Shown piece by piece: positions 33,483 to 46,977 of a stretch of DNA of 64,000 bases. Position 1 is the stretch's first letter, and every line of letters begins with the position of its first letter. Origin of the DNA: Halicephalobus mephisto (Eukaryota; Nematoda; Chromadorea; Rhabditida; Panagrolaimidae). The stretch is from positions 186,001 through 250,000 of the forward strand of contig SWDT01000012.1 in assembly GCA_009193035.1 (NCBI GenBank), in the 5' to 3' direction. Below the pieces are notes generated by a model. It was not told where the DNA came from, made no database searches, and was given only the letters and a program-made list of their open reading frames with translations. A program made the position numbers and the translations under genes.

Positions 33483-34764
33483 TTATCTATGTTCGTAAAT
33501 CGCTTCTTCATATTCCCTTGGGAGAGCTGAAGGAGATCTTGAATCAGAATCATACGGGGGTGGAGAGGTTGAAATTGATCTAGGAGGTTCAAAAGCAGGA
33601 TATAGAGAATAAGGAGGAGGGACATCAAAGTGCAGAACGAATTCGGATTCTGACATAGAAGACGACATAGCATCTTGTTCTGTATATGAAGATATCGATG
33701 GATATGGTAGAAGGAAATCTGTTGAAGGCTCGAATTCAAATTCTGGGAATTGTAACGACTGAGATGATTGAATCAAAGGAACATTAGAGAAAATTATAGG
33801 CAGATAAATACAAGGCACATGCAATAGGCTTGCAGTGTAAAATTCGATCTGAAATTCAGATGTATAAAATTCATTCCTGAAGATTTCCTTACCTTCAGTT
33901 TATAAGTTATATTAATGATAGGACAGTTGGTAACGGTAACTAAATTTGGTGGCACTTGAACATCCACTTGAAACTGCTGTGACATGAAGGGCAGAATAGA
34001 AACATTAACTTTCTTCAGATCTATATCTTTATTATCGCTTCTGATTCTTTGTTTTTCATTTTTAACAGCTTTCTTCTTTGTAGTTTCTTCTTCAACAATT
34101 AGAATTTTTATTAAATGCACATCTTTTGGTAAATAGTTTGTAATATTACAGTGGATTAGAATGATGTCATTGACTGTCCAAGCTAAACAAGGTATAGAGA
34201 CCTAAAAATATTACAGGATGAGCTTAGGAAGAAGTCAAAATAGCTTACGACAGCGTGTAAAAACTCAAATGGTGAAGAACGACTCCGATAATCAAATTTA
34301 CCGGTTTGAGGTTCAATGTATTTCGAATAATAATTGAGGTTAAGAGGAACACCGACTTTGATTTCAACCTCGTCAGTTTTATCCAAACCCCAAGACAAAT
34401 CTAGTTTAGCCTTTAATTTATACCGTATATATCCATGGGTACACTCCAAACTAGGAGGAATGCCATTTGGGAGACAAAGAAGAAACGGAAATCGCTTAAT
34501 GCCATTTGATGGCCATTCTCTGCTCTTATCTTTGGCCTTCTGCCACAAAATCAAATGGTTGTTTGAGTACACTTCTTCATCGCTATAGGAGTGGGCATTA
34601 CTGTATATATTCTGGAACTTGACAAAAGCTCTACCATCAACTTTGAAAGAAATCTTATCAATTTTTTTATTTTTAGACAAATTTACAAGAACATGGCCAT
34701 TTATGTCATCCCCTGGATGATAGATAGATTGAGGAGGCTCTAGAATAATTTTAATAGAAGACAT
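33483..34764 (-). CDS. Alpha-arrestin A, two PPxY motifs
   Basis: Exons 34249-34764, 33893-34201 and 33483-33848 give 396 residues. Exon 1 is the N domain (IYHPGDDINGHVLVNL, GYIRYKLKAKLDLSW). Exon 2 is most of the C domain (VPPNLVTVTNCPII), with a Lys/Glu-rich insert around residues 196-225 in place of the usual FTGK loop. Exon 3 closes the C domain with PIIFSNVPLIQ and adds a Pro/Ser tail with PPPY at about 352 and 371. Alpha-arrestins recruit HECT ubiquitin ligases through PPxY and steer membrane proteins to endosomes. The start is the Met of MSSIKII, in line with the other copies; an upstream in-frame Met at 34803 exists. A TATAAAAGC box lies about 50 bp upstream. Confidence 0.9.
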
Positions 34765-35648
34765 CGATTTTGGAAAAATAAAACGAGTAGAAGGAATAGA
34801 CAACTCAGGTGCTTTTATAAAAATAAATCACCGATGTCTTATCTTAAAACGCTTGGTTGTGATGAAATTCTTAAGAAATAACAAGTACGGAAAATATAAA
34901 TATTTTCTCAAGATCTATTAATAGTTTCATTATCAAATTTTTAATGCGCTGAGAAATCACCGAGACTAGTACATCCTGTATTTTACGATTTTTAATCTAA
35001 TGATAAGGAAATCAATGTCATAGGTTTTGAATTCCTGATATATCAATTACTTTTTTTATTTCGAAATTTTTCCGGTAATTCATTATTTATTTCATAACTG
35101 GCAGATATGAAAATAGAAATCTTGTATAACAAATCTTAAATGAAACATATTGTAAAAGTTCTGTAGGAAATAATTGGAAACAAAATCATAAAAATAAAAG
35201 AATATCACATGTTGTCAGAAATTTTCGTTTGTATAAATGTCAAAAATTAGATCTGCTGTTGGTATAACTAGTTTGTATAGCATTGTGTCTTTAAAGAAAA
35301 ATACAGTAAAATATGCGTAATTATTTAACTTTTTGTTTTGTATAAATCATTGAAATTTCACCTCTGGTATATGCTTGCTCCAAAATAACTCTAAAAAAGT
35401 GAATTTTAACTTTATAAGAATCTTTTTTCCAGATTTTTTTGATAAAAGTTAGTTTTCTCGTAATTTTTACAAAGGTGAAATCACTTGCTGCTTTTATTTA
35501 TAGAGTTATCCAATTAAATATATTTGCTAATAATTTAATTTCATACTTTTGTAATTTCAGCAATCACATTTTATTGAATCAACTGATGGATGTTTTAAGT
35601 GAGAATCATGTATAACTGGAATGTTTGAAGTTCTTAAGGATTTAAAAT

Positions 35649-36828
35649 CTAAGGAGAGTAAGGCGGTGGAGGCTCAGGATATAAGGTAGATTGAAGAATC
35701 GACGTAGACGGAGATAAAATATCTTGATCTGTAGTTAGAGTAGTTACTGAATATGGCGAAATAATTGTCTCTGAAAGTTGGGATTCAGTTGTTGAAATCT
35801 GCGGCGATTGCGACGTTTGAATCAGAGGAACGTCGGAGAAAACTATGGGTAGAGTAGTGAAGAGAGAGGAAGAGAAAACACCTCGAGTGTTAAGCTCAAT
35901 CTAAAATTTGAAATATGTGAATCAATTAACCCTTGAAATCATCTTTCTACCTCAAGTTCGAAATTTACACTAATTATGGGACAATTAGTGATAGTGACTA
36001 AATTTTCTGGTACTGGGACATCTACTTGACCCTGTTTCGATGTTGAGGGAGGAATGCAGACGTCAGTTTCTATAACCCATGCTTTGTTAACACAGTCTTT
36101 AGTTCCTTTACAGCCTTGTCCAAAAGCTGCTCGTCCCATGAAAGTTTCTTTCTTAACAATCGTAATTCTGATGCTGGAGATATCATTCGAAGAGCTATTT
36201 ATGATATTACAGTAGATTGGAATAATTTCACCAGGTCCCCACGCTAAACGGGGAATAGAAATCTAAAAGGATTGAATTATTAAATTAGACTCAGTCTGAA
36301 CAATCTTACAGTAGCTAATATAGATTTGGAAGATGAGAAAATACTGCTTTTATATATCGATGTAGATTGAGGTTGCGTATACATCGGGGCAGAGTTGATA
36401 TCAATAGGAGCACCTACTATGATATCAATTTCATGGGTTTTATTGTCAGCCCGATGCAGATCTAATTTAGCCTTGAGTTTATACCGTATATATCCATGAG
36501 TACCTTTGAAGCTGGCAGGAGCGTTATTTGGAATAACAATAGAAAACGGATATCGTGTGATATCACTGGGTGGCAAATTTTCACCTTCTACTCCATTCTT
36601 CTCCCACAGAGTTGTATAATCCTTCAAATAAATCTTTTCTGCGCAGTAGTTATAACCATGCTTACTATTCCAATGACGGAATTTAACATGGGCTCGACCA
36701 TCGACTTCCAGAAAAATCCTATTAACCTTTTTATCCCTAGACAAATTTACGGCCACGTGTCCAGTTATAGTATCACCTGGATGACAGATAGGCCTACAAG
36801 ATTCAAGAATAATTTTAACATCAGACAT
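35649..36828 (-). CDS. Alpha-arrestin B, C-terminal PPxY
   Basis: Exons 36310-36828, 35951-36262 and 35649-35900 give 360 residues. The N domain opens ICHPGDTITGHVAV. The C domain has a distinctive Gly/Cys-containing loop (FGQGCKGTKDC). The tail is shorter than in A and ends directly on the PPxY (EPPPPYSP-stop), so a single ligase-docking site sits at the very C-terminus. Some 75 bp of its N domain near 36465-36535 are almost identical to gene D (40440-40515), although gene C lies between them. Confidence 0.9.
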
Positions 36829-37739
36829 ACACTTCAGAAGAATGAAACAAATTGAAGAAATTAAAAAACACAATAGCTTTTGCCGGGCTGAAACAGTGAA
36901 AGAAAAACTTAATTTTGTAGAAAAATTGGCTGTGCGTAAATCTTAAAAAAGAGAAACAGTGATGAATATTCGTTTGGCGAACACAATCAATTAAATCGCT
37001 GGGCTTCGGATGTATCTAAAGTGGTGAAAAAGGATGAGGTGTTCCTTTAGCCTTGTGATGGTGTCCTTGAGAGAACAAAGATATTGATCTCAGACTTGTT
37101 TTTGGATATTTGAAAAATCAATTGTATTCTTTATTTCAAAACATTTTCAGTGAATTATTGTTTTTGTCATTTATAGCTATTAAAAAATATCCTGTGAAAA
37201 TTATGAATTGAATATATCCTAAGAATTCTCTAAATAAAAACTAGATAGCATTCTAAAAACTACTGAGACATACTATAAATTGCAAAGCATTTCTATTTAT
37301 ATAACCATTAACAATTAAATGACATTATTTTTGAAACAAAAACCAGATTAGATGCTGTATTTCTACAAAAATTGATTAATGTTTGCATCATACTTTAATT
37401 TCAGTATTTATTGTTTCTATATAAATCATTTGAATTCCAAATCTTTACTAAGGAGTTGATCTAAATTAGTTCTAAAAAGATAAATTTGAGGTTTATAAGG
37501 CTACTCTTTTCTCTACTTTCTATATTGAAGGTAAGCTTTCTGTCGTTTCTAAAAACGTTAAACTTACTTATTACTTTTATTTTCATAATTGTCTGATTAA
37601 ATACATTTACTAATAATTCATTTTTATCCTCCTACAATTTCGACAGGCAATCTTTCATACTCTATTGAACTAGTTGAAAAATATCTGAGATAAGAATTAT
37701 GTATAACTGGAATGTTTGAAGTTCTTAAGGATTTAAAAG

Positions 37740-38904
37740 TTAGGGAGAGTAAGGCGGTGGAGGCTCAGGATATAAGGTAGATTGAGTTATTGACATAGAT
37801 AAAGATGTAGTACTTTGATCTGTAATTGGAGTAGTTAGTGGATATGATAGAGAAGTAGGTGTTGGAGGCTTGAACTCAATTGCTAGGACTTGTGAAGGTT
37901 GATTTAGAGGGAGATTAGAGAAAATAATTGGCATGCAGGCGGAAGAACATGGCGAAAACATCCCTTTTGTGTGAAGTTCGATCTAAAGGTTTAAATTACG
38001 AACATATCTACAACAGGTATCTAACCTTAAATTCATATTGAACACTGAGAATTGGGCAATTAGATATGGTGACTAAATTTGCAGGTACACAAAAATCTAA
38101 TTGAACCGATTTTGATGTGGATGAATGAACAATGATATAAAATCTCTTAGAATGAACTTTAGCACTACATTCTTTAGTTATACTGCAAGTATCAAAAAAA
38201 CCACTTTTGCCGCTAACTTTCTCCTGTTTGTGAATCGAAATTTCTACGTTAGAAATATCATTAGAAGAATTATTTGTAACATTAAGGGAAACTGGGATAT
38301 TTTCATCAGCTATCCAAGTTAAACGCGGAATAGAGACCTAAATCGATATACGTATTAACGTAAAAGGAATCTGAAAGAAACTTACGGTGCCTAGGACAGA
38401 TTTCGAGAATGAAAAGATACTACTTTTCTGAATGAAGGAAGATTGAGGTTGAATACACATTGGATCACAGTTGACATTTCTAGGAGCCCCTACTTTGATT
38501 TGAACTTCACAATTCTTATCTAACGACCAAGGAAGATCTAGTTTAGCTTTCAGTCTATACCGTATATGTCCATGGGCACCTTCGAAGCTAGGAGGAATGC
38601 CAGATGGAATAGTGAAAGAGAATGGATGTTGTGTGTCACCAGCAGCTATTCTTTTTTTGCCCTCAGCTTTGTTCTTTTGCCACAGAATCAAATGATGGTT
38701 GAGGTAAACTGTTTCCGCCCCATAGCAATCTTTCTCTTCACAGTGTCGATGGTAGAACTTAACATGAGCTCGGCCGCTGGCTTCCAAACAAACTTTATTA
38801 ACCTTTGTATCTCTATGCAAATTTACAAGAACATATCCGCTTAGAGTATCACCTGGGTAATAGATGCGTCGAGGAAAGTTGAGAATTATCTTAACAGTAG
38901 ACAT
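37740..38904 (-). CDS. Alpha-arrestin C, C-terminal PPxY
   Basis: Exons 38386-38904, 38026-38337 and 37740-37982 give 357 residues. The N domain opens IYYPGDTLSGYVLVNL with a Cys-containing loop (HCEEKDCYGAE). The C domain is the most diverged among the left-hand copies: the FTGK loop reads KVSGKSGFF and is followed by a CSITKECS stretch. The tail ends EPPPPYSP-stop as in gene B, and the last 50 bp plus 3' flank match B closely, which suggests exchange between the two. The TATA-like GCTATAAACACC lies about 50 bp upstream of the ATG. Confidence 0.88.
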
Positions 38905-39642
38905 AGGTGTTTGAGGAAGTAAAAAATGAATGAATGACAAAGTAGGTGTTTATAGCAAAAAATCAATGATGTCAGTTTTATCTTATAGGTAGTACTTGGT
39001 TGTGATATAATATTTGGGAAAATTGATAACTATAGATGCTTGGTCAAAGTAGAAAGTTGTGCATGCCATCTTTCTAGCGTGTTATGTATTTTCTGGACAA
39101 ACACAACACTCTTTTTTACTTTTAGAAGTTTGTCTATTCAGTGATAAGGAAGCTTACATCGGTAATTAGGGTTGATAGTTATGATTCTTTGAAATTATCA
39201 ATGAGAACTATGAACTTTCTCATCATTTAAAGTCAAGATAAGAATGCGTGAGATATACGTCCCAAAAGATTGCGGAAGAATGAAATTGAGTGGGCGATTC
39301 TTACGAAAACGAACTCATGAATTTGTATCAGCGGAAATCTCTTCAGGAATAATTTTTATTCTAAAGTGCTAAATTTCAATTTTAAACGAGTATTTTATTT
39401 TCTCAATGACTTTTATAGGGACAATTTCCTTTTTGCTACTTTTGTAGTAATAATTACTTACATAAATTGGAACTGCTGTTTTTATTTTAAAGTTTATCCG
39501 ATTAAATATATTTATAGAAAATTATTGCGGTTATAACTCCTTCATAGATACGTTTACACACTCTGTCAAGTTGACAAAAGGAAATATAGTTGAGAATCAT
39601 GTAAAGTGAAGTGTTTAAGATTTCTAAGGCAATGTTTGGAGC

Positions 39643-39810
39643 TTACTGGGAGTAAAGAGGTGGAACATCAAAATACAAAGCAGATTGAGGAATTGATGTG
39701 TATGAAGTCATGAGATTCTGATCTGTAATCGGCCACGTTGACAGATATGGTGAAGGAACAGCTGTCAAAGATTGACGTTCCATCGCCGAAACTTTTGAAG
39801 GTAATGATGA
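39643..39810 (-). pseudogene. Silent tail of arrestin D
   Basis: 55 codons in the same frame as exon 3 beyond the premature stop, with the usual Ser/Thr/Pro composition and a near-terminal VPPLYSQ. There are no further internal stops. It is therefore young and potentially revertible or readable. Confidence 0.7.
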
Positions 39811-40818
39811 TTACGTCACAGGAACGTCGGAGAAAACTACAGGTAGACAAGTACTGAGGGAAGAAGAAAAGATACCTGCAGTGTGAAACTTGATCTAAAA
39901 TTTCGAATATATGTATAATTGAGCTCTTTAAAATATTTCTTACCTTAAGGAAGTAATTAACACTCATTATAGAACAATTATTGATAGAAGCTAAATTTCT
40001 TGGTGTGAAAACATTTACCAGAATCTCCTTTGATGTTGAGGAAGAAATCCGGACATTGGCTTCCATAGAATCTACTTTCTTAATGTCTTCTTTTGTCAGT
40101 TTATAGTTGTGTTTAAAAGCTTTTCGTCCTGTGAATTGTTCTTTTTTATTAAGTATAACTTCTATAGCAGTAATATCATTTGAAGTATTATTTACAATAT
40201 TGCATTTGATTGGAATTGCTTCACCAGACATCCAAGCTAAACGCGGAATAGAGATCTGAAAAATTGTTTAATTTACTTAAAATCTAAAAGACTTACAGTA
40301 GCTGTCGTGAAATTCGAAGATGAGAAGACACCATTTTGATGGATATATGAAAATTGGGGTTGAGTGTACAGTGGAGAACTATTCAGATTAATAGAAGTAC
40401 CAACTTTAATTTGAATCTCATGAGTTTTATTGAAAGCCCGATGTAAATCTAATTTAGCCTTGAGTTTATACCGTATATATCCATGAGTACCTTTGAAGCT
40501 GGCAGGAGCGTTATTTGGGATAACAAAAGAAAATACATATTTGTTTGTTCCATTTGGAAGCGATTTTTTACTTTCAATTTTATCCCTTTTCCATAAAGTC
40601 AAACGATCTTTTAGATAGATTTTTTCCGCATTGTAGCTCCAACTGCATCTGTAATGTTTATTCCGGAATCTTGCATGAGCTCGGCCATCGAATTCTAGGG
40701 AAACTTTATTAACCTTCGTATCTTTCAAGAGATCCACAAGGACATATCCATTCACAGTGTCACCTGGATGATAAATATGCTGAGAAGGGTTAAGAACAAT
40801 CTGAATAGAAGACATCAA
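39811..40818 (-). CDS. Alpha-arrestin D, tail cut by a premature stop
   Basis: Exons 40297-40818, 39944-40255 and 39811-39894 give 305 residues. Both arrestin domains are complete (IYHPGDTVNGYVLVDL; the C domain ends LPVVFSDVPVT). The frame then meets TAA at 39811-39813, where homologs read Gln (VPLIQ). The tail frame stays open for 55 more codons to a second stop at 39643, still carrying PPLY. This looks like one recent nonsense change rather than general decay. Either a tail-less arrestin is made, or this is a polymorphism or read-through case. Confidence 0.85.
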
Positions 40819-41576
40819 TTTTGAATGAATAAAACAAACAAAATAAATATAAGAAATTCAGATGGTTTCATAGAGCTGAATGATTGGAGAAAACCTGATT
40901 TTATAAAAAATCGATTGTAGCATACGGTTCAAAAGGAGAAAAATTAATAACTGTTCTTAGGACAAACATAATCAGATCTCCAAACTGAATATACTTAAAA
41001 AATGAAAAAATAAGGCGTTCCTGAAGTTTTGTGATGCGTTATTCTTTGAAGACCATTAAAATCGACATCAGTTTTTCTGAACCTTTTGTCAGTCGCATTC
41101 TTTGTTCCAAAATTTTTTATGATTCATTGTTTCTTATGATTTGGAATGATGGAGAAAACCATTGAGAAAATCATAAATAGAATATACATTTAATTTTTGT
41201 GAAAATAAAAGGTTATTACAAATTGCAAGAGAATTTCGTTTATAACATTGTTAAAAATTAAGCGAATTTGTTTAAAATAACTTATATATTATAATATAGG
41301 TGAGGAAAAATGTCGCAAAATTAAGTTTTTATTTTAAATTCTCCTTTGAGTAAATCGCTTCATTTTGAATTTATCTAAGAAATTGTTCATGAAAAATATT
41401 TCCAAAACGTAGACTTTTTTGAAAATCCGTTTCAGTCAAATTTTCGTGATAATTCATTTGTTATCCTTTTTCCCTCCGTTATTTTAGAAGTATTTACTTA
41501 CTTTCAAACGTTAAAATTACTTATCATTGTTACTTCTTAAGTTATCTAATTAAATACATTAATAAACAAGAAATTT

Positions 41577-42862
41577 CTACAAATCTGTAACGTGGCAAGA
41601 CTTTTTTTCATATTCTGTTGGAGGGATTGGTGGAATCTCCTGACTAGAATAAGGTGGGATATTTAACGTCGAAGTGGAAATTGCTAGAGTAGGGTTTGAT
41701 CCATATAAAGAAGAAGGAGGAGGAGAATCTGGATGTGCAGTAGTTTGAGCTATTGACGTAGAGAAGGATGCATTACTTGGTTCTGTAGTTGGAGGTCTTG
41801 ATGAATAGTGCTTAGGAAAACTTGAAGGTAGAGATTCAATTGTTGAGATTTGTGAAGATGGTGATGATTCAACTAAAGGAATATTAGAGAAAACTACGGG
41901 CAGAGAGGTCCAAAGCGGAGATCCCAAAATCCCTTTGAAATGAAGTTTGATCTAAAATTTAGAATATATATAAATATTTCTGGAAGCTCCTTACCTCGAG
42001 TTCGTAAGTTATGTTTATGACAGGACAATTATTAATAGTGACTAAATTTGCTGTTACAGGAACATATACTTGAATTTGCTTGGCTGCTGAGGAGAAAATA
42101 CAGACATCAGTTTTTATGGGATTTATTCTTTTTACGAATTCTTTCGTTACTTTATAGTCTTTTTGAGAAAGTTTCTTCCCTGTGAAGTTTTCTTTCTTAA
42201 TAATGGTAATTTCCACAGCGGAGATATCATTTGAAGAGTTGTTTGTGATGCTACAGTTGACTGGAATGATTTCGTCGACTGCCCAAGCCAAACGAGGAAT
42301 AGAAACCTGAAGAATTTTATTACTAACTTTAAATTTGAAAAAAACCTACGGTAGCTAGTGTAGACTTCGAAAATGACAAAATATCCTTTTTATATATAGA
42401 TGCAGACTGGGGTTGAACGTACATCGATGAGCTGTTCAGCATGACGGGAATACCGACTTTAATTTCAACCTCGTAAAATTTGTCCAGAGCCCAAGACAAA
42501 TTTATTTCAGCCTTTAGTTTATACCGTATATATCCATAGGTGCATTCCACACTAGGAGCAGCATCAGATGGGATAACGAAAGAAAACGGATATTTTCTGT
42601 TGTCCCTTAGAAACCATTTTTCACCTTCAATTTTGTTTTTCTTCCACAAAATCATGTGGTCTTTTAAGTAAATTTTCTCCGCACTGTAGTTACCTCTACC
42701 GTGTCCATTGGAGAATTTTACATGAGCTCTGCCATCAAGTTCCAAGCCAATTTTATTAACCTTTTTATCTTCAGATAAATTTACAAGTACATATCCATTC
42801 AGAATATCACCTGGATGATAAATGGGTTGAGGAGATTCGAGAATAATTAAACATTCAGACAT
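41577..42862 (-). CDS. Alpha-arrestin E, degenerate PPxY
   Basis: Exons 42350-42862, 41995-42306 and 41577-41951 give 399 residues, the longest of the array. Domains are complete (IYHPGDILNGYVLVNL; FTGKKLSQKDYKV loop; LPVVFSNIPLVE). The tail is long and Pro-rich, but the first motif reads PPPSSLY and the second NIPPYSS. Neither is a canonical PPxY, because Tyr is displaced by one residue in each. WW-domain binding may be weakened or lost. Confidence 0.88.
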
Positions 42863-43658
42863 AGTTTTTGAAGAAATAAATTAAACAAATTTGAAAAAGA
42901 ACTGTCTGAATGGTGATGAGTCAGCAAAAATGGGATCTTATTTTGTAGGAAAATCGGCGGTGACGCAAATTAAAAAAGAGAAAGATATTTCCTCGGGGCG
43001 CACTGCCAGGTCTTTCACGAAAGTTTTGAATGTACTCAAAAAATCGAAACAGATAGGCCGTAGTTTCAATCAATTTGTTGTGTCATCGGGGGACAAAACC
43101 AGACCTTGATTTTTTAATGTTTTAGAAATCGATTGTACCCTATTTCGAAATATTTTGTGACTCACTGTTGCTTATGCTTCTTAATTGTTAAAAAGTTACA
43201 AATGCAACATGCATTTAGAATTCTGCGACAAATAATCAGGGATCACGAGATCGTAAGAAATATGAAAGATGATTAATAAAGTAGAACATGTTTATTTTTA
43301 TGGACATAAAATATTAGACTTTTCAAGGTAAATATTTAGTCATTTACTGTATTTCTGAAGAAAATTACAGTGAAGTTTGTGTATTAAATTTAAATAGGAT
43401 TTTATATAGAATGTATCTTGCCCTTGTATAAATTGCTTCAATTTTGAATCTGATGAGTAATCGATACATATTAACTCTAAAGATTGAAATCTGAGTTGGA
43501 AAAATATTGTTTTTATTTCTTTTGTAATTACAATTCATATGTTACCGCTTTTTATTTTTTGTCAGCTTTCTGATAATACGTATTTTATTCGATTTCAAGT
43601 TCAACATATTTACTAATTTTATTCTTTAGTATATCCAAATAAACATAATTTCTAATTT

Positions 43659-44930
43659 TTACATCTCTGCATTCTCAAAAGGTTCTTCCTCATATTCCAT
43701 TGGAGGAGCTGAAGGACATCTTGGAGGAAAATCATATAAGCAGGATAAATCTGAAGTTGAGTTAGAAGTTGCTAAATTAGGGCTTGAAGCATATAAGGAA
43801 TAAGGAGGAGGAGGAGTATCGGGGTATAAGGTGGATTGAACTATTGGCATAAGTGAGGACATGGGTGGAAGAGCAACTTCTGAAGATGTGAACCCAATTC
43901 TTGAAATTTGCGAAGATTGAGATGATCTAATTAAAGGAACATCCGAGAAAATTACGGGGAGAGATGTGAAAAAAGAGGAAGAGAACAGGCTTGTAGTATA
44001 AAGCTTGACCTAACAATTGAGAGATATGAGTAAACTAACTTTTAAAAACTCTTACCTTAAGCTGAAAAGTTATGTTTATGATATCACAATGGGTGATAGT
44101 GACTAAATTTCTTGGTACTGCAATATCTACTTGGACTTCTTTTGACGTTGAAGAGGGGATAAAAACATTATATTTAACATGTTTTATTTTTTCAATGCTT
44201 TCTTTGATTCTGTCTTGATAATATACAAAACTTTTTTCTATGAAGTTTGCATTTCTAACAATGATAACTTCTATACTGGAAATATCGTTTAAAGAATCAT
44301 TTATAACACTGCAGTAAACAGGAATGATTTCATCAGGTCCCCAGGCTAAGCGAGGAATAGAGATCTAAAGGTATAATTATTAGTTTAAGCAGAATCTGGA
44401 AAACATCTTACAGTAGCTAGTATAGATTTCGAAGACGAGAAAGCACTGCTTTTATAAATGCATGCAGATTGAGGTTCAGTAAACTTTGGAGCAGAGTTAA
44501 GATCAATGGGAATGACCACTGGGATCTCCACTTCACATTGCTTATTCAGACCCCAAGGTAGATCCAATTCAGCCATTAGTTTATACGGTATACATTCATC
44601 GGAGCTTCTGAAGCAAGGAGGAATGTCAGATGGGATAGTGACAGAAAAAGGGTATTTTCTACTGCCATAGGGCAGCGATTGTCTACCTTTGGTGTTAGTT
44701 CTCTTCCACGGAATGAAATAGTTGTTAAGATAAATTTTCTCACCACTGTAGTGGCAATAATCATCACTGTGATCGTGATGAAAAGAAATATGAGCTCGGC
44801 CTTTGACTTGCACTGATATGTTGTTGACTGTCTTACTTTTAGACAAATTTACAAGAACGTAACCAGTTACAGTATCACCTGGATGATAGATAGATTGAGG
44901 AGGGTCGAAAATAATTTGGACTTCGATCAT
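43659..44930 (-). CDS. Alpha-arrestin F, PPxY tail
   Basis: Exons 44412-44930, 44056-44364 and 43659-44009 give 392 residues. The start Met is that of MIEVQIIF; an in-frame Met 10 codons upstream is outside the conserved region. The C-domain loop after FIEKSFVYYQ departs from the usual FTGK. The tail has PPPPYSLYA and ends EEEPFENAEM. About 150 bp of exon 3 (43860-44009) are almost identical to gene G. A TTTTTATAAAAAC box lies about 50 bp upstream. Confidence 0.9.
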
Positions 44931-45728
44931 TGGTTTTAGGAGAATAAAGCAAATGAACAAATGTAAAAAGTACAGATGTTTTTATAAAAACAGAAATTGG
45001 AAATAAGTCTTATTTCTCAAAAAATGGCTATTTCGTAATAGTTCAAGGAAGAGAGACAAGTTTATATGTAGCCGTTCGTCTGGGGAATACGACTAGTGAC
45101 GTCATCAAGCCTTATGCGCTTGCAAAGTCCAAAAAAAATGAGGTAAGCCTGCAGTTTCGGAAGTTAGTTTCTAGTGTGGAAATAAGATTGACGCCATTTT
45201 TTGCAATTTGGAAACATGAATTTTGTTCTTTATTTCGAAACATATAGTCTATCTTTGTTTTTTATTATTTTAAATCATTGAAAGACTTATCCTTTAGTGT
45301 TATATATATCTTGCACGAATGTTAGGGAAATTAACTGGAGATCATAGTAATTATTAAGAATTATGCAACATTTTATTTTGGTAATTGTCAAAAATTATAT
45401 TTGTTGTTAATATAGACATTCGATAAAGTACTGTATTTCTCCACACGAACAGTATATAATTGTTCTTAAAATTTAATTTATATAAATTATTGAAATTATA
45501 AATTTTGTAAAAATACTTTGTTAATGTAGTTTCAAAAAGTAAATTTGAATTTTGTGGAAATGTTCTATTTCTTCATGATTTCCATAAGCACACTTTACCG
45601 TCTATTGCTTTCTTCTCCTTTTAAGTAATATTCACTTCATTCAATTTGAAGTTCAAACTATTTTCTACTTTCATTCTTCAACATCGAAATAAACATTAAT
45701 AAATACCAACTATCACAGTTTTGAATTC

Positions 45729-46977
45729 TCAAGATTCTTTTTCATATTCCACTGTAGGTGCAGAAGGGCATTTTAGAGCAGAATTATAGAAACCTGATAT
45801 GTCTGAAGTTAAATTAGAAGTTCCTAAATTAGGGCTTAAAGCATGCAAAGAATATGGAGGAGGAGCATCTGGATGCGGGGCGGGTTGAACTATTGGCATA
45901 AGTAAGGACGTGGATGGAAGAGCAACTTCTGAAGATGTGAACCCAATTCTTGAAATTTGCGAAGATTGAGATGATCTAATTAAAGGAACATCCGAGAAAA
46001 TTACGGGGAGAGATGTGAAAAAAGAGGAAGAGAGTAGACTTGTAGTATAAATCTTGACCTGGAAATTGAGAGATATGAGTAAACTAACTTTTAAAAACTC
46101 TTACCTTAAGTTCAAAAGTTATGTTTATGATATCACAATTGGTAATGGTAACTAAATTTTTAGGTATTGGAATATTTATTTTGACTTCTTTCGACGTTGA
46201 AGAGGGAATAAATACATCAGTTTTAACATGCATTATTTTCTTAATGCTTTCTTTGATTCTTTTACAGCCATTTTGACTAGCTTTCCCTGTGAAGTTTGCA
46301 TTTTGAACAATCGAAATTTTTATTCTAGAAATATCATTTGAGGAATCATTTGTAACATTGCAGTAAACAGGGATCGTTTCGTCAGGCCCCCAGGCTAAGC
46401 GAGGAATAGAGATCTAAAGGTATAATTATTAGTTTAAGTAGAATCTGAAAAACCTTACAGTAGCTTCTAAAATCTTCCCAGGTGAGAAGACAGCACTTTT
46501 ACACATAGATGCAGATTGAGGTTGAGTGAACTTTGGATCAGAGTTAAGATCAATGGGAACAGCCACCGAGATTTCCAGTTCACAATGTTTATTCCGAGTC
46601 CAAGATAGATCTACTTCAGCTTTTAAGCTATACCGTATATATCCGTGAATACCCTCGAAACTAGAAGGAGCATCATATGGGATCATGACCGAAAAAGAAT
46701 ACTTCCTACTGCCATGAGGCAACTGTTGTCCGCCTTCAGCGTTGGTCTTCTTCCACAGAATGAAATAATCGTTAAGATAAATTTTTTCACCTTTATGGCG
46801 ACAAGACTCATCACTGTTGTCGTAGCGGAAGGAAACATGAGCTTTGCCTTGAGCTTCTAGACAAATTTTATTGACCTTCTTATCTTCAGACAAGTTTACC
46901 AGAACATAACCAGTTATAGTATCGCCTGGATGATAGATAGATTGAGGAGAGTCGAGAATAATTTTTATATCAATCAT
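45729..46977 (-). CDS. Alpha-arrestin G, PPxY tail
   Basis: Exons 46459-46977, 46105-46413 and 45729-46058 give 385 residues. N domain IYHPGDTITGYVLVNL; C domain with FTGKASQNGCKRIKES. The first 50 residues of exon 3 are nearly those of gene F, then the tails diverge (PPPYSLHALSP here) and end VEYEKES. Its 3' flank (45520-45700) matches that of gene H, so this gene shares one end with each neighbour. Confidence 0.9.

Noticed and set aside
42891..43109. 72-codon plus-strand frame upstream of arrestin E
   Set aside because: Lies in a spacer, has no homologous frame in the other spacers and no recognisable feature.
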